64,000 nt of DNA, taken from Pelecanus crispus. Lineage: Eukaryota > Chordata > Aves > Pelecaniformes > Pelecanidae. The notes beneath the pieces are model-generated. The model made no database searches, was not told the origin of the DNA, and saw nothing but the letters and a program-made list of their open reading frames with translations. Position 1 is the stretch's first letter. Each line of letters begins with the position of its first letter. A program made the position numbers and the translations under genes. The DNA lies in NCBI RefSeq assembly GCF_030463565.1, contig NC_134644.1, positions 103,226,765 to 103,290,764 of the forward strand. Reading direction: 5' to 3'. Shown piece after piece: positions 20,963 through 35,900 of the stretch.

Positions 20963-23900
20963 CTAAAAAAAATTGTCATTACACAGAATCAGCTCTTTGA
21001 AACAGAAGGACGCTAAATTTGAATACTTACACATACATAATCACATGATCACTTTGGAGAAAAATAGCAGCAGTTAACATGCTACCCCCATAGCTTGTTT
21101 TAGCTTCTCAGCAGAAGTTTACCACATCCCCAAAGCCAAGATGCTGCAAAGAGTTATCTAAGCCCTCTTAAAACACTCCACACAGGAGCTTAGCTTGTAT
21201 GGTGAAGGGGTAAACAGGCTCAGATTTGCATTAAAATGCATGAGGAGCACCACATGCCCTGACATAGCATCTCACTGCTCACTGGGGGAAGGGCTGAAGC
21301 CCTCCAGCTGAGGAACAATGAACAGCAAGAGTAGTCATTTCTTAAAATCTGGGAAGTCTTTTGCAAACATGCCCTTTAATGCTCTGCACTCATAATTCTC
21401 TTCAACCTAACAGCAGCTGTCATTGCTGCCTTCTACTTTCAAGATTTCAGCATTTCAAAACTTCTAGTATTTTAGAAAAATAAGTGTGAGAAGATAATTA
21501 ATTTGTAACACATTATGAAGCAAAATTGATTTTCATGTTGGCTACTAATAAGACAATAAAAAGAGCAAGATTAGTTCTTGGGGGAGCAGGGAATCCTTAA
21601 CATCAAGAAGTTACATTTTGTGTTACAAATAAGGCACTGAAGCCTTGTCACTATTTGCCCATATGACTGTTTATTCAGACATGATTTGAACACAAGATAC
21701 TGTACAGGATCCCAGTCATAAGAAGCTATTCTTGTAACGTAAACTGACACTGGAAGAAGCTGGATGCAAACATTATCACCAACTCAGTCACCTACAGTGT
21801 ATCACACACAGCCCACTCAAATTCACTGTGTTATCCCAGAAGAGCTCATGATCAGACGATGCTGCGAGTTCCTTGGAGTGCAGCGCAGATGACAGCTGAA
21901 GTAGCCTCACAGAGGAGTGAAGCCCAGTTCCTCCGGGTACAACTGGCCTGCTGTGGAAGAAGGGAACTACCACCCCTTTCCCTCTCCACCACCCTTCTCT
22001 GTTTGAGACTGCGTGTTTTTCTCAGTATTGCAAAGGGCAAGAGAATGTCGTTTGGCTCACAGCAGCACTGAAGTTGTAGGTCAATCCTGCCTCTGAACTG
22101 TTGCAAAGGGATAGGTGGGGAGAATGCAATAAACAAATTCATACTTCCACAAACAAAAAAGTGGGTATCCTTTATCCACAGTTTATATGGAACTAAAGTA
22201 TTTTGGATCCTGTAACTTCAACAAAAGCTGATGATGTTCAGGTCATGAAAACAAACACTATCATCTATGTGGAAAAACCTGTAGGTACAACAGGCTGATT
22301 GATCATGTAAATGACAAAGTCTTCAAGTCAGGGGCTGGGGGGGGGGGGGAATCTTGTGCTGTGAAGCATTAGACTAGAAGAAAAGATCACCTTAGTTATT
22401 TACTTGGGAAAAAAAAATTACTTTGCTTCCTGCCCCTACTAAGAGGAAAGAGGCAAAAAGAAGGAAAGAACCCAAAGTGGAGTTCTTAAGACGGCTGTCT
22501 ATACTTCTGCATTAAGTATGCATATGTATTACAAGAACTTCAAGAGGTTTTTCTGCTGCCTTTGCAATACCATCCCACTACTTGATGCTCCTGATGGAAG
22601 CTGTATGCTCATGAATCTCCTCTAGTTCTTGTTCCACCTCAGCTACAAATTTAGTAATTTAGTAATTACTTTAGTGTACAGGAACTTAATAGGATAATCC
22701 TGTGGTTAATATAGGTAAGGATGCTACGTGTTATAGAACAAATAATTCTTCCTTCTCTGAACGTTCATCTGTATGGATATTCACAATACTGCCAATCCCC
22801 CCTTTCTTCTTGTTACTAGCAAGCAAGGCAGAGCCTTCAGAACACTTTCAGAGTCATCATTTGTCTATCAAGAACACATAGACAGTTTCCTAGAATTTCC
22901 AATGCCCACCTACAGAACCTATTCAAATTCTCCAGAATCGTGTCTTAAGATTGAGAAATCTTGCCTCTCTCTAGATTACTTAGATTAGGGATGAGCTTTG
23001 AATCAAGGTGCATTTAAACAGTTAAGCCAATAACACACTACTTAAAAGAATGGAAACAATACACAGATCTTCGGCAACTAGTGTATTTTCAACAATGCAT
23101 CAAAAATCCAGACTTCTAACAATTCAGATCCAACATTATCAATGTAGTTACAAAATCTCAATTTTGCTATTGGTTTTTCTGTTTACCTGCAACCTGAGCT
23201 TTTCCTTTGGGATCAGATCTCTGGCTTCAAGGACTCTACTATACGTGCAGCAGTTTAGCTTTGATACTTTGGATATTTTATTCTTTGTTCTCACAAGTAA
23301 GACTGAAGACTTAATATTCCTGCTTCACATTCTAACACCCTAGAAAGAAGCAGCTTGTAAGCAGACCCCTCTGCTCTGCGTATCCAAAGTAATGTCAGTA
23401 CTCTTCCACCAGATACAAAGTTTTGATTTCTTAGAACTTGTCCAGACAGTGCCTTCAGAAAAGGTGTAGTTTACAAATTTTCCACCTCTCCTTTCTCAGT
23501 ATTTAAGTGCAACAAATTGAGTAGTGGAAAGTTGCACATATTCTCAGGAAAGGCAAGAACTTTCAAGATAGAAATGCAATACCAAAAGTTTATTTTCATC
23601 TTCTAATTCTCTACCACAATAAATTGGGACATTTATTCTTACTATTAAGCGTTCAGATATGTTAAAATCACGGTGCAATGTTTCTATTATAAAATGAGCA
23701 CTTCTCTCAGAAAAAGATCCAAGCAAAGTTTCAAAGAAGTGACGTGACGTAAACACCATCCTACTTTGCGTAGCCTCACAAAAGACTACTCTTGACTGCA
23801 GGAAATAAAATAGTGAAAATGAGAGCTAAGCGCTTCAGTAGCCACTGCTGTGGCTCAGTGATCCAGATTTTCTTATGAGGGGAACATACCATGACCACTC

Positions 23901-26900
23901 AGGGGTAAAGTGCAGATTTAAATGCAACTAAGTACTATTAAAGATGGGTATGAAAATATGAATTCTTTGGTAACTCACATGAACTGGTCTAGGGTCACTT
24001 GTACACTATCTCAAATTTGGCTATTCTCAAACAATGACGTGTGCCAAAATTAGAGTTCTGCTAGGCTTACCAGCTTAGATTCTACGCTGATATTTTTTGA
24101 AGCTGCTGATGGGGGAAGGGGGAGAGGGGAAGAAGAGTTAAGTCAACCACCCAAATGAGTTGGGAGACAACAAGGAGCAACAGAGATAGGCAGGAAAAAG
24201 GTAATAAAGTAGGATGGACATGGAAATGCTGGGGACGTGACAGATGAGAGGCACAGAAAGGAAAGGGGTAATACAGCAGGAATCAAGGAGGCAAGACATA
24301 GCAGTCAGGAAAAAAAGAGAAGGGCAGTGGCAATGATTCTTATTCCAGCAACTCTGAAATATTTCTGTAGTTGAAGCTTTACATACATATTGTATGACAA
24401 ATATAGGAATTACTAGTGTAGATATTGTGATTTACTAACACTGGTGTCTTAAATTTGTAAGATTTTTACAAATTAAATACCTACTGATTATCCTGAAGGA
24501 AAACCACTAAACCAGGGCATGTCATAAGCAATTCTACTGGAGATACGTGATATGCTGGCTATCAACAACTCAGTTCATACTTAAATGATACAAATAAATT
24601 TAGAACCTGATTGCATAAAAGGTGAAGAATCCAAAGTAACGCACAAGTACTTTCATTCCCAGCATGATCTATTCACCCAGATCTCACAGTTTTTCAAATG
24701 CAACTTTCTCGCCTCCCTATCACCTGCATTACAGACTACATATTGAGGCAGCCTGGTTAATACCCCCTCATTTCCCTCCCCTGCCCCCCCCACTCATGAC
24801 TTATTTTCAAACACGCTGAGAAGTTATTATAGGAGTAGAGAGTCTTATAACCCCCTGTGTTCTGGGACGGCAAAAATAGTGGGGAACAGATACAAGAGAC
24901 AAAACAACAGGACAGAGCTAAGATAGCTTTCTTGAAAATACATATTCACATACATGGAAGTCACAGAATGGAATATGCTGAAAGAGCTAATCCAGGTAGT
25001 GCCTGACTTAACGTGGAAGGGAAAGCCTGAAAACATGTAAACATGACATTTGACATTAAAGGTGAAACTCAATTTTCTTTTCTTTTTAAATGTAAGTTTA
25101 CTTTGTCTGCAGTGCTTTTATCATTATTGAAGTCAACTAAAAAAGGTAAAGTTTAATAAAAATATAACTGGTTTGTATATCAACATGAGTTCAGACAACT
25201 TTGACATTTTGTGACAGTTCAGATCCACTTAAAATACTTACCATATGTAATCTCTCCTTTTTCTTCTTCATCTACAGCTCTAAAAAGATGCGTAACATTT
25301 ATCTGTGACACACCCATGGCAGTCTTCAGAATATGAGCTAAATCCTCTTCTGTTATAGTTCCATTTTTTGACTGGTACAGCTATGAATCAAGACAGCAAG
25401 ATAAACTGTTACAAAGCTGAATGCTAACTCCTATAAACAGCACCACACTAAGAAGTTATGCAAAATTAAAATTTGGTATTGGAAATTCTAGTCACTCTCA
25501 GATTGATGTGATTTACTTAGGATTTCTGATTAGTCTGGGTAAAAGATAGCATTGATTACTAGTTCACCTGTGAATGCTTATAAAGTAAAGCTTGCAATAT
25601 TCAGAAAAAACTAAGTTTACATGCCTAACCACTGGAATTTCAGTGATATTCAGAGACAAGACCTTAACACTAACACGTTTTGCAGATACGTAACTGAGAA
25701 TAATTTTAGTCCATTGAGCTACGTGTCCGAACTCCAAGAGAGTCTGCAGAATCAGGAGATATATTTACGTCAGCCTAAAGCAGATACTGTTTCCACTTAG
25801 TCAGATGTAAAACTCAAGATTCCTTTGACCAAAATCCAACTGATTCAACAGCCAGTTTGCAAAAAATGCCTACATCTAAATGGCGTTGCATTAATCAGGA
25901 GAATCCTACCCCGTACAGTGATGGGCTATAATTTTCTACAAATACTTATTCTAGAAAACAATAATTTGCATATTCTTAAGTCCTGAAGCAAACAGTTTCC
26001 TCACAGAAAGAGCTAGCTTTGCTACTGACAGGAGATTGATAACTACAAATAATTGTTCATAGTCTCATTCTGTCTTTGTATACGTACAGTGTTTTGCCCT
26101 GAAAAAAGGATCTGAGTATTTCAAAACACCTGTAATAAATACAGCTTCATTAAACCTTCTGAAATAACTCTGCCTGTGCAATAGAAATTGAGACAGAAGA
26201 ATTTTTGAAACATCCTTGCCTCATTTTCAAGCATGACAACACTGCAAATCTTGAACCACGTAAGGAATGCTATTTTGGAAACTTTCTTTTAGTTTCTCTA
26301 AATCATTGAGAAGGTGGGAACTGATGAGAGGGAACAAAACAGGCATAAGGATGTATTTTTCACACAAGCAGATGTTGCTGTCATGAGATGGCACACCTCG
26401 ATTGAATACAAAAAGTCAGTGGAATAAAAACATTGAAGTTCTGTGGAAGACAACATTCATGCTTAAATCGGGAATCTTGCTTTTACCTCCCTAGCACCTA
26501 ACCTGCACACTGTTTTAAAAGGAGTAGGGGCAAGGGCAAGACACTTGTTTAATAAAACCTGCTATATTTTCACAGATCAAGTAGTCAGAAGGTGATACTT
26601 GATGGTAAGGCTCACAAGCATCATACTGGCAAGATTTACAACACCCATTAGTTTCCTTAGCAATTAAGAAGGGGGAATGCGTAGCACTTACACTGGAGTG
26701 CTGCTCTTAGACTTGATTGCCATAATCCCCCCATCTCTTTTAATTGCCCACCACTTTAGAACTCTGGTGGCTCAGTAACTCCTATTTTTCAAGTTCTTCA
26801 GCCATATACTAAACACTTCCACTTTGAAAACTTGTTCAGCTATGTGAAATGTTGCACTTTATCCCTGAAAACAAACAAGGAAGTGCTTTGCAAAAAATAG

Positions 26901-29900
26901 CACATGGCAGAGGACAGCACCCGTTCAAAGTCACACATTCATGAACTGGCTAGATCCTTCAATGGCTCCCAATAAGCTGTGTTAATATCTTACTGCACAC
27001 GAACCCAGGGCAGGGGGGAAGAAAGGATTAAAAAAAAAAAAAAAAAAAAGAGAAAGGTTCTCTCTCCCTTTTTTCTAGAATACTGTGAACATTTCCTCAG
27101 CTTGAGACTTTTCTTAACCCTTCCAATCATCACTAGCAGGATAAAATGAGCCATACCTGCTTCTCCTTGCTGAATGCTTCCCCTTCTTAATACACACATA
27201 GAACTTCTTTGCAGTTCTACAGTTAACTTTGTTTTTTGCAATTAACCAGGGAACTCAAAATTATGTATTATGAATTGAAGAATAGAGCAGAAATAGAACA
27301 GGAATTTTCTAAGAAACAGTTCTATTAACTTAAATTTAGGTGCTTCCAAAAAGAAAATAACTACCCAGTCTAAGCTTTTCTTCCTCTAAAATGGTAGAAG
27401 TATATTGCACATTATGCATGACAGCTAAATTTCACTGAAATTCTGCCCAAAAGCCACCTTCAAGTTTACTTTTAAGCTTGTTCATTTTAGTATGTAGACA
27501 CAGAGCTGACCAAACAGCACCTGACCATTTCTCTATGCCATTATATAGATCAAACCGAGTAAGTAGAGGCAGAGACCTTTCTGCTTTTCCCTCAGAAGTA
27601 GCAGTAACAGCAGCTATTAGAGGCAGATTTCCCCCAACATTTGTAGGAACTAAATATTTTTGTTCCTTCCTCCTTTGCCAAATTTACTTGATACCGGCCA
27701 AAGGGTAAGAATGACAGACTACTCAGAAAATAAGGCTGCCATGTAGTAGTACCATGCAGTTGAATGTTCTCAACTCCATGCATTCACTAGTGAAGACACC
27801 ATATCAAGAGTTAGCACTCTTCAGTTTCAGTAACACTAAAGACTGTGTGAGTTCAAGGCAAAGGGAAAAGATGATGCAGGATGCAGCAGTTTGCATGCTG
27901 AAATAGCAATATTAAAGACATTAATTAAAAAGTAATAAATCAAGGTGTCAGGCAAACCCGCCGGAATGGCAAACATTAAGTATTGCTGCTGTCACCTTCC
28001 CAAAAAGCCTGCATTAACCATCTATGCTGATGCTACAACAAACTACTGAGGCTAGAACAAGATCAAGAGCACTTCTGGGAAGCGTTAAGTCTGGGCAGAG
28101 ACTGCAGGACCAACACAGAAACATGGTAATACTAAGAGGGAAGAAAATCTTATCAAAAGATAAAAGGGGGTAAAAAAATTAATCTCTATTAGCATGTAGG
28201 AAAAGTTTTTAAATATTTTATTAACTTGAAAAATAAGATTTGATTGAAACATTATAGAAGTAGTAAGCACAACTCATTAGTCTTTAGTTTAGAGGAATCA
28301 ATATAAAGGACTTCAGGTTTGAAACTCAATGTGCTGAAAGGAATTCTACCAGAGTTCCACAGAGAACAATTTCAAACTGCAGACATCCATAATTTTACAC
28401 AACTTAAACTTGCAGTGCATTCCCTCTGAACATCACCTCTTAATCTAATTTTCCATTCACGTTATTTTAAAATGTCATTAAGTATTAAAAGGGCATGCGA
28501 AACAAGCTTCTGTTAATTCTAGTGGCAATATTAATAATTTCTAAAAATAAGTAAACTACATAGAGGAAGAAAACGCTGCTTACCTGAAATGCCAATTGAA
28601 TTGTTTCTAGAGTTTTGGATGGCTTGCAGACAACTGACAGAGCAATAACAAATTCCCGAATGTCAATTATGCCATCTTCATTCTGTGAAGGAAAACCTCA
28701 GAATACTGCAATTTGTCTGAGAATAAATAACTAACAGTTGCTAAAGATGCATAATATTCAGAGAGATTGTTACATATGCCACTGCAAAAAAAGTCTCACT
28801 GAAATGGAATTACATCAGGGCAAGAACTGGGGTCGTCAAAGCTCTGCAGGCCCTTTTCACAGTCTCAGTCAGAAGTCATAATTCAAAGATTCTTGGAAGA
28901 CAGTGCTGCTACTGTCACCATTCACTTGCATATTTAAGATTTTTATGTTAAACCATCTGGATTACCAGGCTGAAATTAAAATTGGAGAACCAGAGGAGAA
29001 GGTAGCCTAATTTAAGTCCTGAATACATGACATCTGCTTTTTGGTCAAAGAGAGAACACTGTGGACATATCCACCTCCTGGTCCAAACAGCACCTCATCC
29101 AGACAAAGACAGTAGTCATTTCCCCATTCTGCTTGATTGCCAAAGGAATGAAAAACTGGCTCATCTGCCAAGTTCCTAGGTCCTTCAGGTTTCAGGCATC
29201 CTAGAAGAACAAGTGGTTTATTTACAAGGTAACTGAAGTATCAGCTAATAGGCATTGCATTCAGTTGCAATAAGCAGCAGCAGAGGTTTAGCCTGAACCC
29301 ATCTTTCTTCCTCTTCATATTTTGCATATAGAAAGAAAATCAGTTATGTCCAACTGATTCTCCTTTTAACTTCTACCTGAATGAATGTTTTATTTATGAT
29401 GATAGTGATGATAGGTGCTCTTACCTTGCTGAAAGGGAAATGCAATAGGCAAATACTGTGGTGAAGTGCTCAAAAGCACTTAATACTGGCCTAGATAAGA
29501 CCTCGGTGAATTCAACTGGATCACAACTGGGCTAAAGCGGAGTTTACCAGAAGTAGTACAATTTTGAAACATGATGTTGTTTCTTACCTCATCAAAAAGT
29601 GCAAACATACTTTCTAATGTGTGAGAAACTGGAAATTCCAAGTATGCTGAAAATTCTTTAAGATCAATCTTTTCTTTTTTCATTTTCATGGCACTTGCAG
29701 CATATTTATCAAGATCATCTTCAAGTGTTTCTGGCTTCAGCCTAGAAAGCATATTATTTTTGCACATTTTAAAAATAAATCCAGTTTTAAGAATACAAAT
29801 TTCAATATACCAAATGAAGCAATGGATGATAAAGGTGTAAAACATTACAAAATATGGAATCAGAATTACTAAGCAACTTCATAATAAAATAATGTATCCC

Positions 29901-32900
29901 TGTAATTTTAAGGCTCCCATTAGTTCTTGAACTGTATTAGAAATTACTCCAAGAGCTCAGGTACCCTGGTCATAAACTTGTGTCCTTTATTCTACCTTTA
30001 TAAACCATATGGGTAAGCAGTTCAACATGAACAAGAAACACAGCCTAGAACTAGCTAATGGATACCAGGCATGGAGAACTAGGTGGGATTTAGGTCACCT
30101 GAATATGGCTGTATTGTAGGACAGTAACATAAACCAATTATGTTTCCAAATTTACTAATGTCACTGAACAGGAAAGGCCTGATGCATCTTGCCTAAAAGA
30201 AATCAGGGATTACATAATAGTGATTATACTGTTAATCCTGTTTGTCAGTTCTTATTTTTCACATTCAGTCCAGAGTTGGACACCATTACGAGGTGACCTA
30301 AACAAAGTTATAGCAGTTAATACAGCTACAGAAATTCCTTCAGTCCTTCTGACTGCAAAACCAGATTTTGACTGATGAATGAACAGCTTCATATTTACTG
30401 CACGGTTGTTGTTTATTTTGTCAAGCTTCTTGGATTTGCTTTGTGAAAAGAAGTCTTACTATGAATATAAAAAAACTAGCACTGCAGGTATGTGGAGAAA
30501 AGTAAATTCCCTCCCTAATATAACATCAACCAAATCTTGATCAACAGGTTTCCTCTGAACTCATTTAGGGTAATGTGGGCATCCAAACTTTCCAGTCTGA
30601 AGACAAAAGAAGCCAATAAAGTCTTCTAAAATATTCTTCTGCAGTTATCTGTTTTGCTGTTTGCTGCTGCAGACAAGGAAAAGCAGTTATTTACAGAACT
30701 CACAAGCTCACACCAGAATTGTTCCCAGACTGCAGCTGGGACTCCTTAGCAGCTTCCGCTCAGTGACAAGAGTGAATAAAATACTTAATATCAGCATTCT
30801 CAGGAGCTTCTAAAATAAGAAGAGGGCATTTCTGATAGGAAGATTATCTGATATGTCAGCTCTGGACCTTGATCACTTGCTGAAATGACCCTTCCTAAAC
30901 ATCACTGCTTTTAAGTAAAAACACAACTACTATTCTGTCTGCCATTACCTAAACTGACTTACCAAAAATGTACTAACTAAACAATGCCAAGCCCTGTATT
31001 TCTGAATTATAAGACCTGAACATGCAAGAATTCTTCCAGAGACCCATGGCTACTACAGAACATTCATATGTTCTCCATCCTGTCATTAAAGCGCCTATCT
31101 TAAGTTTTGGTCCTAGACAGTATAAAAAGAGCAGCAAAACACTCCTCTGCAAACATTCATTTTCTATGATCAAGTAGAAAAGTAGCAAGAACAATGACAA
31201 AGGAATCCGTGGAGGATTTGACATACACTCAGAACTCAGCTTTTCACATGCAGGATTACATGTAAGAAGCGTCCACAGATAATACATCCTCACTGTAGTA
31301 TCTGAAATGGATTTTAACTGTAGGATGACAGCTGGCATTCAAGTCCTTCCTTGAGATAAGCCACCACTGACACAGAATACACAGTCTAACATCTGTCTCT
31401 AAATGAGAGAGACTTGGTTTGCAGTGAATTGACTCAAAATTCACCTTCTAGAACTGAGGGAGTACTCATTTGGTGAGTAGTATTTGAGACTTTCGAGACC
31501 TCTTCTTCACCAGTCAATTAAGTACAAAAAGCTAAAAAGTTTGAAGCCAAAACCTTGTACGGAAAGTAGCATGGCTTACCACGAATCTTACAGACATCTT
31601 GTGGTTTGGGTTTTGTAAATATAGAAACAGATGTGGGCCAATCTCAAAAAGAGTACATGGATCAGTGAGGCAAACTTACTGCTTCAGCTTGAAGCTGACT
31701 GCATTGTAGTTCTGGTAATCCAAGGTGGGCTTACTTCCCTCTAGCCCTTTCAGAATCAGAAAGTAATCGATGTGTGGATGACCGTGACCTACTATGCTGA
31801 AGTCTTTTAAAGCCAAGTGTTCCAAATCCCACAACAGGTTCTGAACCAGTGTGAAATGGTTTGAATGTCTCAATTCCTTTAAAATTGTTACTTTTATCTC
31901 AGTGGAAGCTATAAAAGCAAGAAAGCCAACAGATTGCTCATGAAATCATCTTTGTTTGCCTAATGGCTTCCATGCAGGATCTAGGCTTTACGATACATTA
32001 TGTGCTGTTGCGGTGTTTTGCTTCATTTTTTAGGCCAGTGTGCACTAAAAAGAACAAAAAGTCATTTCCAAATCCCTGAGGATGGAAAGGACTTTTTCAA
32101 GTTTAACAGCTGTGAACGTTAAATCCTTCACAGCAGACTTCACAAGGAAAACCAGATCCCTGTGAAGGTAGGATATTTTCAGTATAATTACCACTATTTT
32201 TAGCAAGTGAGATGTCTTACCTCTTTAAAGCTAGTTTTAGCTGCATTTGACTATTTGAAAACAAACTCCTTTCTTGCATGCTGGGAACCTGCCAAAAACC
32301 TTCCAGTGTCTCACAGAGCTGGAAGTTGCATAAGAACAGCTGGATCTTGTAGCCAGCTACTGTAAACTGCAAGCTCAGAGAAACATGCCCTAAGCCAGAA
32401 AAGCACAATATATTCGGTTTTATGTCTGCTGACGTACTTCTGTGCAACTTCTTGTAATGGAGAAAGGATACTGAACAGCTACAAAACTGACCTTCCGAAT
32501 ACTCTGGCACACCCTGCCTTGATCCACAAGGCAGGGGCTATCATGGCTGGTATTTGCTATGTTAAGCCTGATCCATGATCACCTCCTGTAATGGACAGTT
32601 TATCATGAATGCACATGGACAACATCCTCCAGAGGTTTCTTCTTGTTATAGATGATCTCTGAACACTCTGAAGTCATGGCACTGTGAGTTAGCTGTGAGG
32701 AGTTATTACTTTGGGGATGCAAAGCTGGACCACCATTTCAGGTACACATGGACAGCAGAAGTCTGCATTGTAGTCTGGATGGTAAAAGCTGTTGAGCAAG
32801 AACAGGCAGGCACCAGGCCTATGAGGTAATTATCTCCTCCTTGCGGATCTTATGAGCCTATAGGGGCTTTGCCTCGTAGGATCCTCGTGGCCAATTCTAA

Positions 32901-35900
32901 GGAGCTACTGATGGCCTAAAAGCCATGGTTCCATAAGAAAGGGGAACAACAATTAAGGCTACAAGGTCTTTCTAGCTCATTGGCAAAGTGAATGTGGGAA
33001 TTAGAATGAACAGAAGTTTGAGACAATAGGAACAAATCAATTCAAATCAGAACTTAAGGATCTTCTTACAAGCAACTACCCTAATGCAGCTCATAAAAAG
33101 TATCTCAAAAAAGATGGAGATGAGACTTAATTATACTGTATTAACACTTTCTGAAGGAGAAGATATCTGAAGAGGTATTTAATAAGGCACAAAATCCAAA
33201 TAAGCCTCAATGTCTAGAGCATGGTAATAGATCCAGTCAAAGTACAAATAGAGAATCACTTTAAACAGTGGGGTAATTAATTGTGGAATAAATCATCAAA
33301 TGAAGCAGAGGATTTACAATGTATGAAAGCTACAATAAAGATTGCATATAGCTTAGTAATCAGCTCATTGGCCAGACATAGATTATCAGGCTCAACAGAA
33401 GCATAGCTGCTTGAGGACTAATGAATGCAGAATTTGAGAAGATGAGACTATCATCAATTGATCTCATTCATACAGCAGTCACTTTATCACAGAGTACCCT
33501 GTACAGTTGTGTTAACAGAGCCCAAGCTCTTCACTAGATAAGCATGAGAACTCACTACTGTGGCCACATGGCTTTTGGATTGGATCCCATCCAGCTGAGC
33601 ACAGACTAAGCAAATTTTACAGACAACATATCTACAGGATTCATTAACATAATGTCAACAGAAGTAACTCTGTGTAACTTCAGTGTAGCAAACTGAGGTA
33701 TAATTTGATTTCAAAGAATCTAACCCCAAAACAAGTCTGGATTTGCCTTACTGTAAAAATCTTGCATTTAAAAGTGGATGTTACCTTGAAGGTATGCTAT
33801 TGCTCTAAAACAAGTATTAAGACTGGATGAAAAAATCCACTGGATAAAATTTACTGTTCCAGTTACTTAGGGATGTGACTGGATGATCTTAATGCCTCCC
33901 TGGCCTCAAAACCTTTGAATGAAGAGCAAAATGACTGCATCGGCAAATGTGCATTAGAGATGAAGTCATATTACAATCTTCATCCAATTATGCCAGAAAA
34001 ATACCATTGTAACAGCCTTCTTACTGACACATACCCAAATCAAGACAGGATAATATTTCACCAACGTACAATTGCTCAAACAAGACAGAGAACTCTTGGG
34101 TTGTAGGGAACCTCACTCACAAAAGTAATTGTTTTAGAGGCCAAAACAAAACCCCAGAAAAGCATAATTTGAAAGAACAGCTTTAAATTGAGCAGACAGA
34201 AGCCAGACAATTTAACAAGAGGATTAAACTGAATCCCAGGATTATCAACTGCATAATAAGAGACATGGGTGGTTTTTTGGGTTGGTTTTTTTTTGTTTTG
34301 TTTGCTTTTTCCCCCTCGTACTGTAAATTCAGAGCCTTTGGAAAAAAGCAAGAATCTTTGTTTCCCCTTAGAAGTCTCTCCTATCCTACTGGAAGTCTTT
34401 TCAGATGGAGGTCCCAACAATGAATTAATATATGCTTGTCATCTGAATGCATAATGTGTGCTTGTCCTACATTCCTTATTCTCCAAGAAACCTTTCTCTT
34501 CTTTTTTTTCATTTACGTACACAAGCTGAAGATGAAGGAAAAATTAGTAAAAGGAAATAAAGTACAGCATGGAAACATGAAACCATGCTCTATACTTCCA
34601 GGTGAGGAGACAAAAAATGGAAAAGAGTGTTTGTATATTAAAGCAGTTAATAGGATGAGGCTGTAAATTTAGTTTGTGGTTGTTCAACAGGATGAGAAGA
34701 AAAACAGGAGAAATATTGGAAGACAGCAGCAACAAGTTCTACTATTTGGTTTATGTGATTTTTTTCACTGTTTGCTGAAGCTTTTCTGAAAGGTAAAGCC
34801 AGAGGGAGCTGAAGCTATGAGAAGAGAGGAGCCACACTGCTATACTAAGGTACAGTTTCATTAGAAAGTCCATCTAGCAGTAGCCTACTCAAAAGATCAA
34901 CCACTTCTTTGTGCTTCTTGGGAAAGGGTGAACCCTCTGCCCTCACTATTATAATGCTAATCCAGTCACTAGACTGCTATGGCAGCACTGTTCTCCTTTC
35001 ATAGATGTCACAGGAAAGGATAATTGACTCGTAACTGTATCAAATACTAGGAATCCCACAGTATTCCTGACCCTCTTCAGGAGGTGTCTTCTAGTTTTGT
35101 TCAGGAATGAACACTTCAGACACACTCTGCTCACTTGTTAGACTCTGAAAATATGAATTTTACAGCCTGCTCATTAGGATCTGAGGGTGCTGCTTGCAAG
35201 TGGAGAACAGTATTGGTTTTAGAGTTTCCCCGATCGTAATATGACAACTTTCCATATATATCCATAAATGCAACATTATTATATGGAGGGAAAACTATAT
35301 AAACATAGATATATAATAAATATGCACCTTACATATAAATGTTGTATATGCTTACCCAAGGCTTCTCACAAGCTTTGCGAATTCCAAGAGACACGTGTCT
35401 GAAGGCAGACGAAGTTGTCCTTCAGCCAAAGCTAGCTGACAGTCTTCAAATGTATAGTCTGTCACTGAAACTCCCAACGCCCTTGAATAAACCAAAGAAA
35501 CACAGTAAGCAAGATAATCTAAGAAAACTGAGCAGAATCACTTTTTTTTTTTTAATAGCAAAAAATCCTGTAACAATTAGGCTCTCTATTCTAAAGAACT
35601 ATAAGGAAGAGCCCATAAAATAAAGTTCACATACAAAGAACGAAATATGGTACTCTACCCATGGCAGTACACCTATTTTGACTTTACAAGTACACAAAAA
35701 TATATAAAAAAGAACAAGGAAAAAAATTAGGCAGTGCATAGATTTTCAAATTCCTTAATATTTTCATAGAAGTGAATAACAAGGGTTTCAAAATTATTAA
35801 TCTAGAACAAAATACATATTAATAATTATGTTAAATATTTATATTATTATTACACCAACACATTAATAAATCAATAATCACCTGAGTAGAACAACTATTA

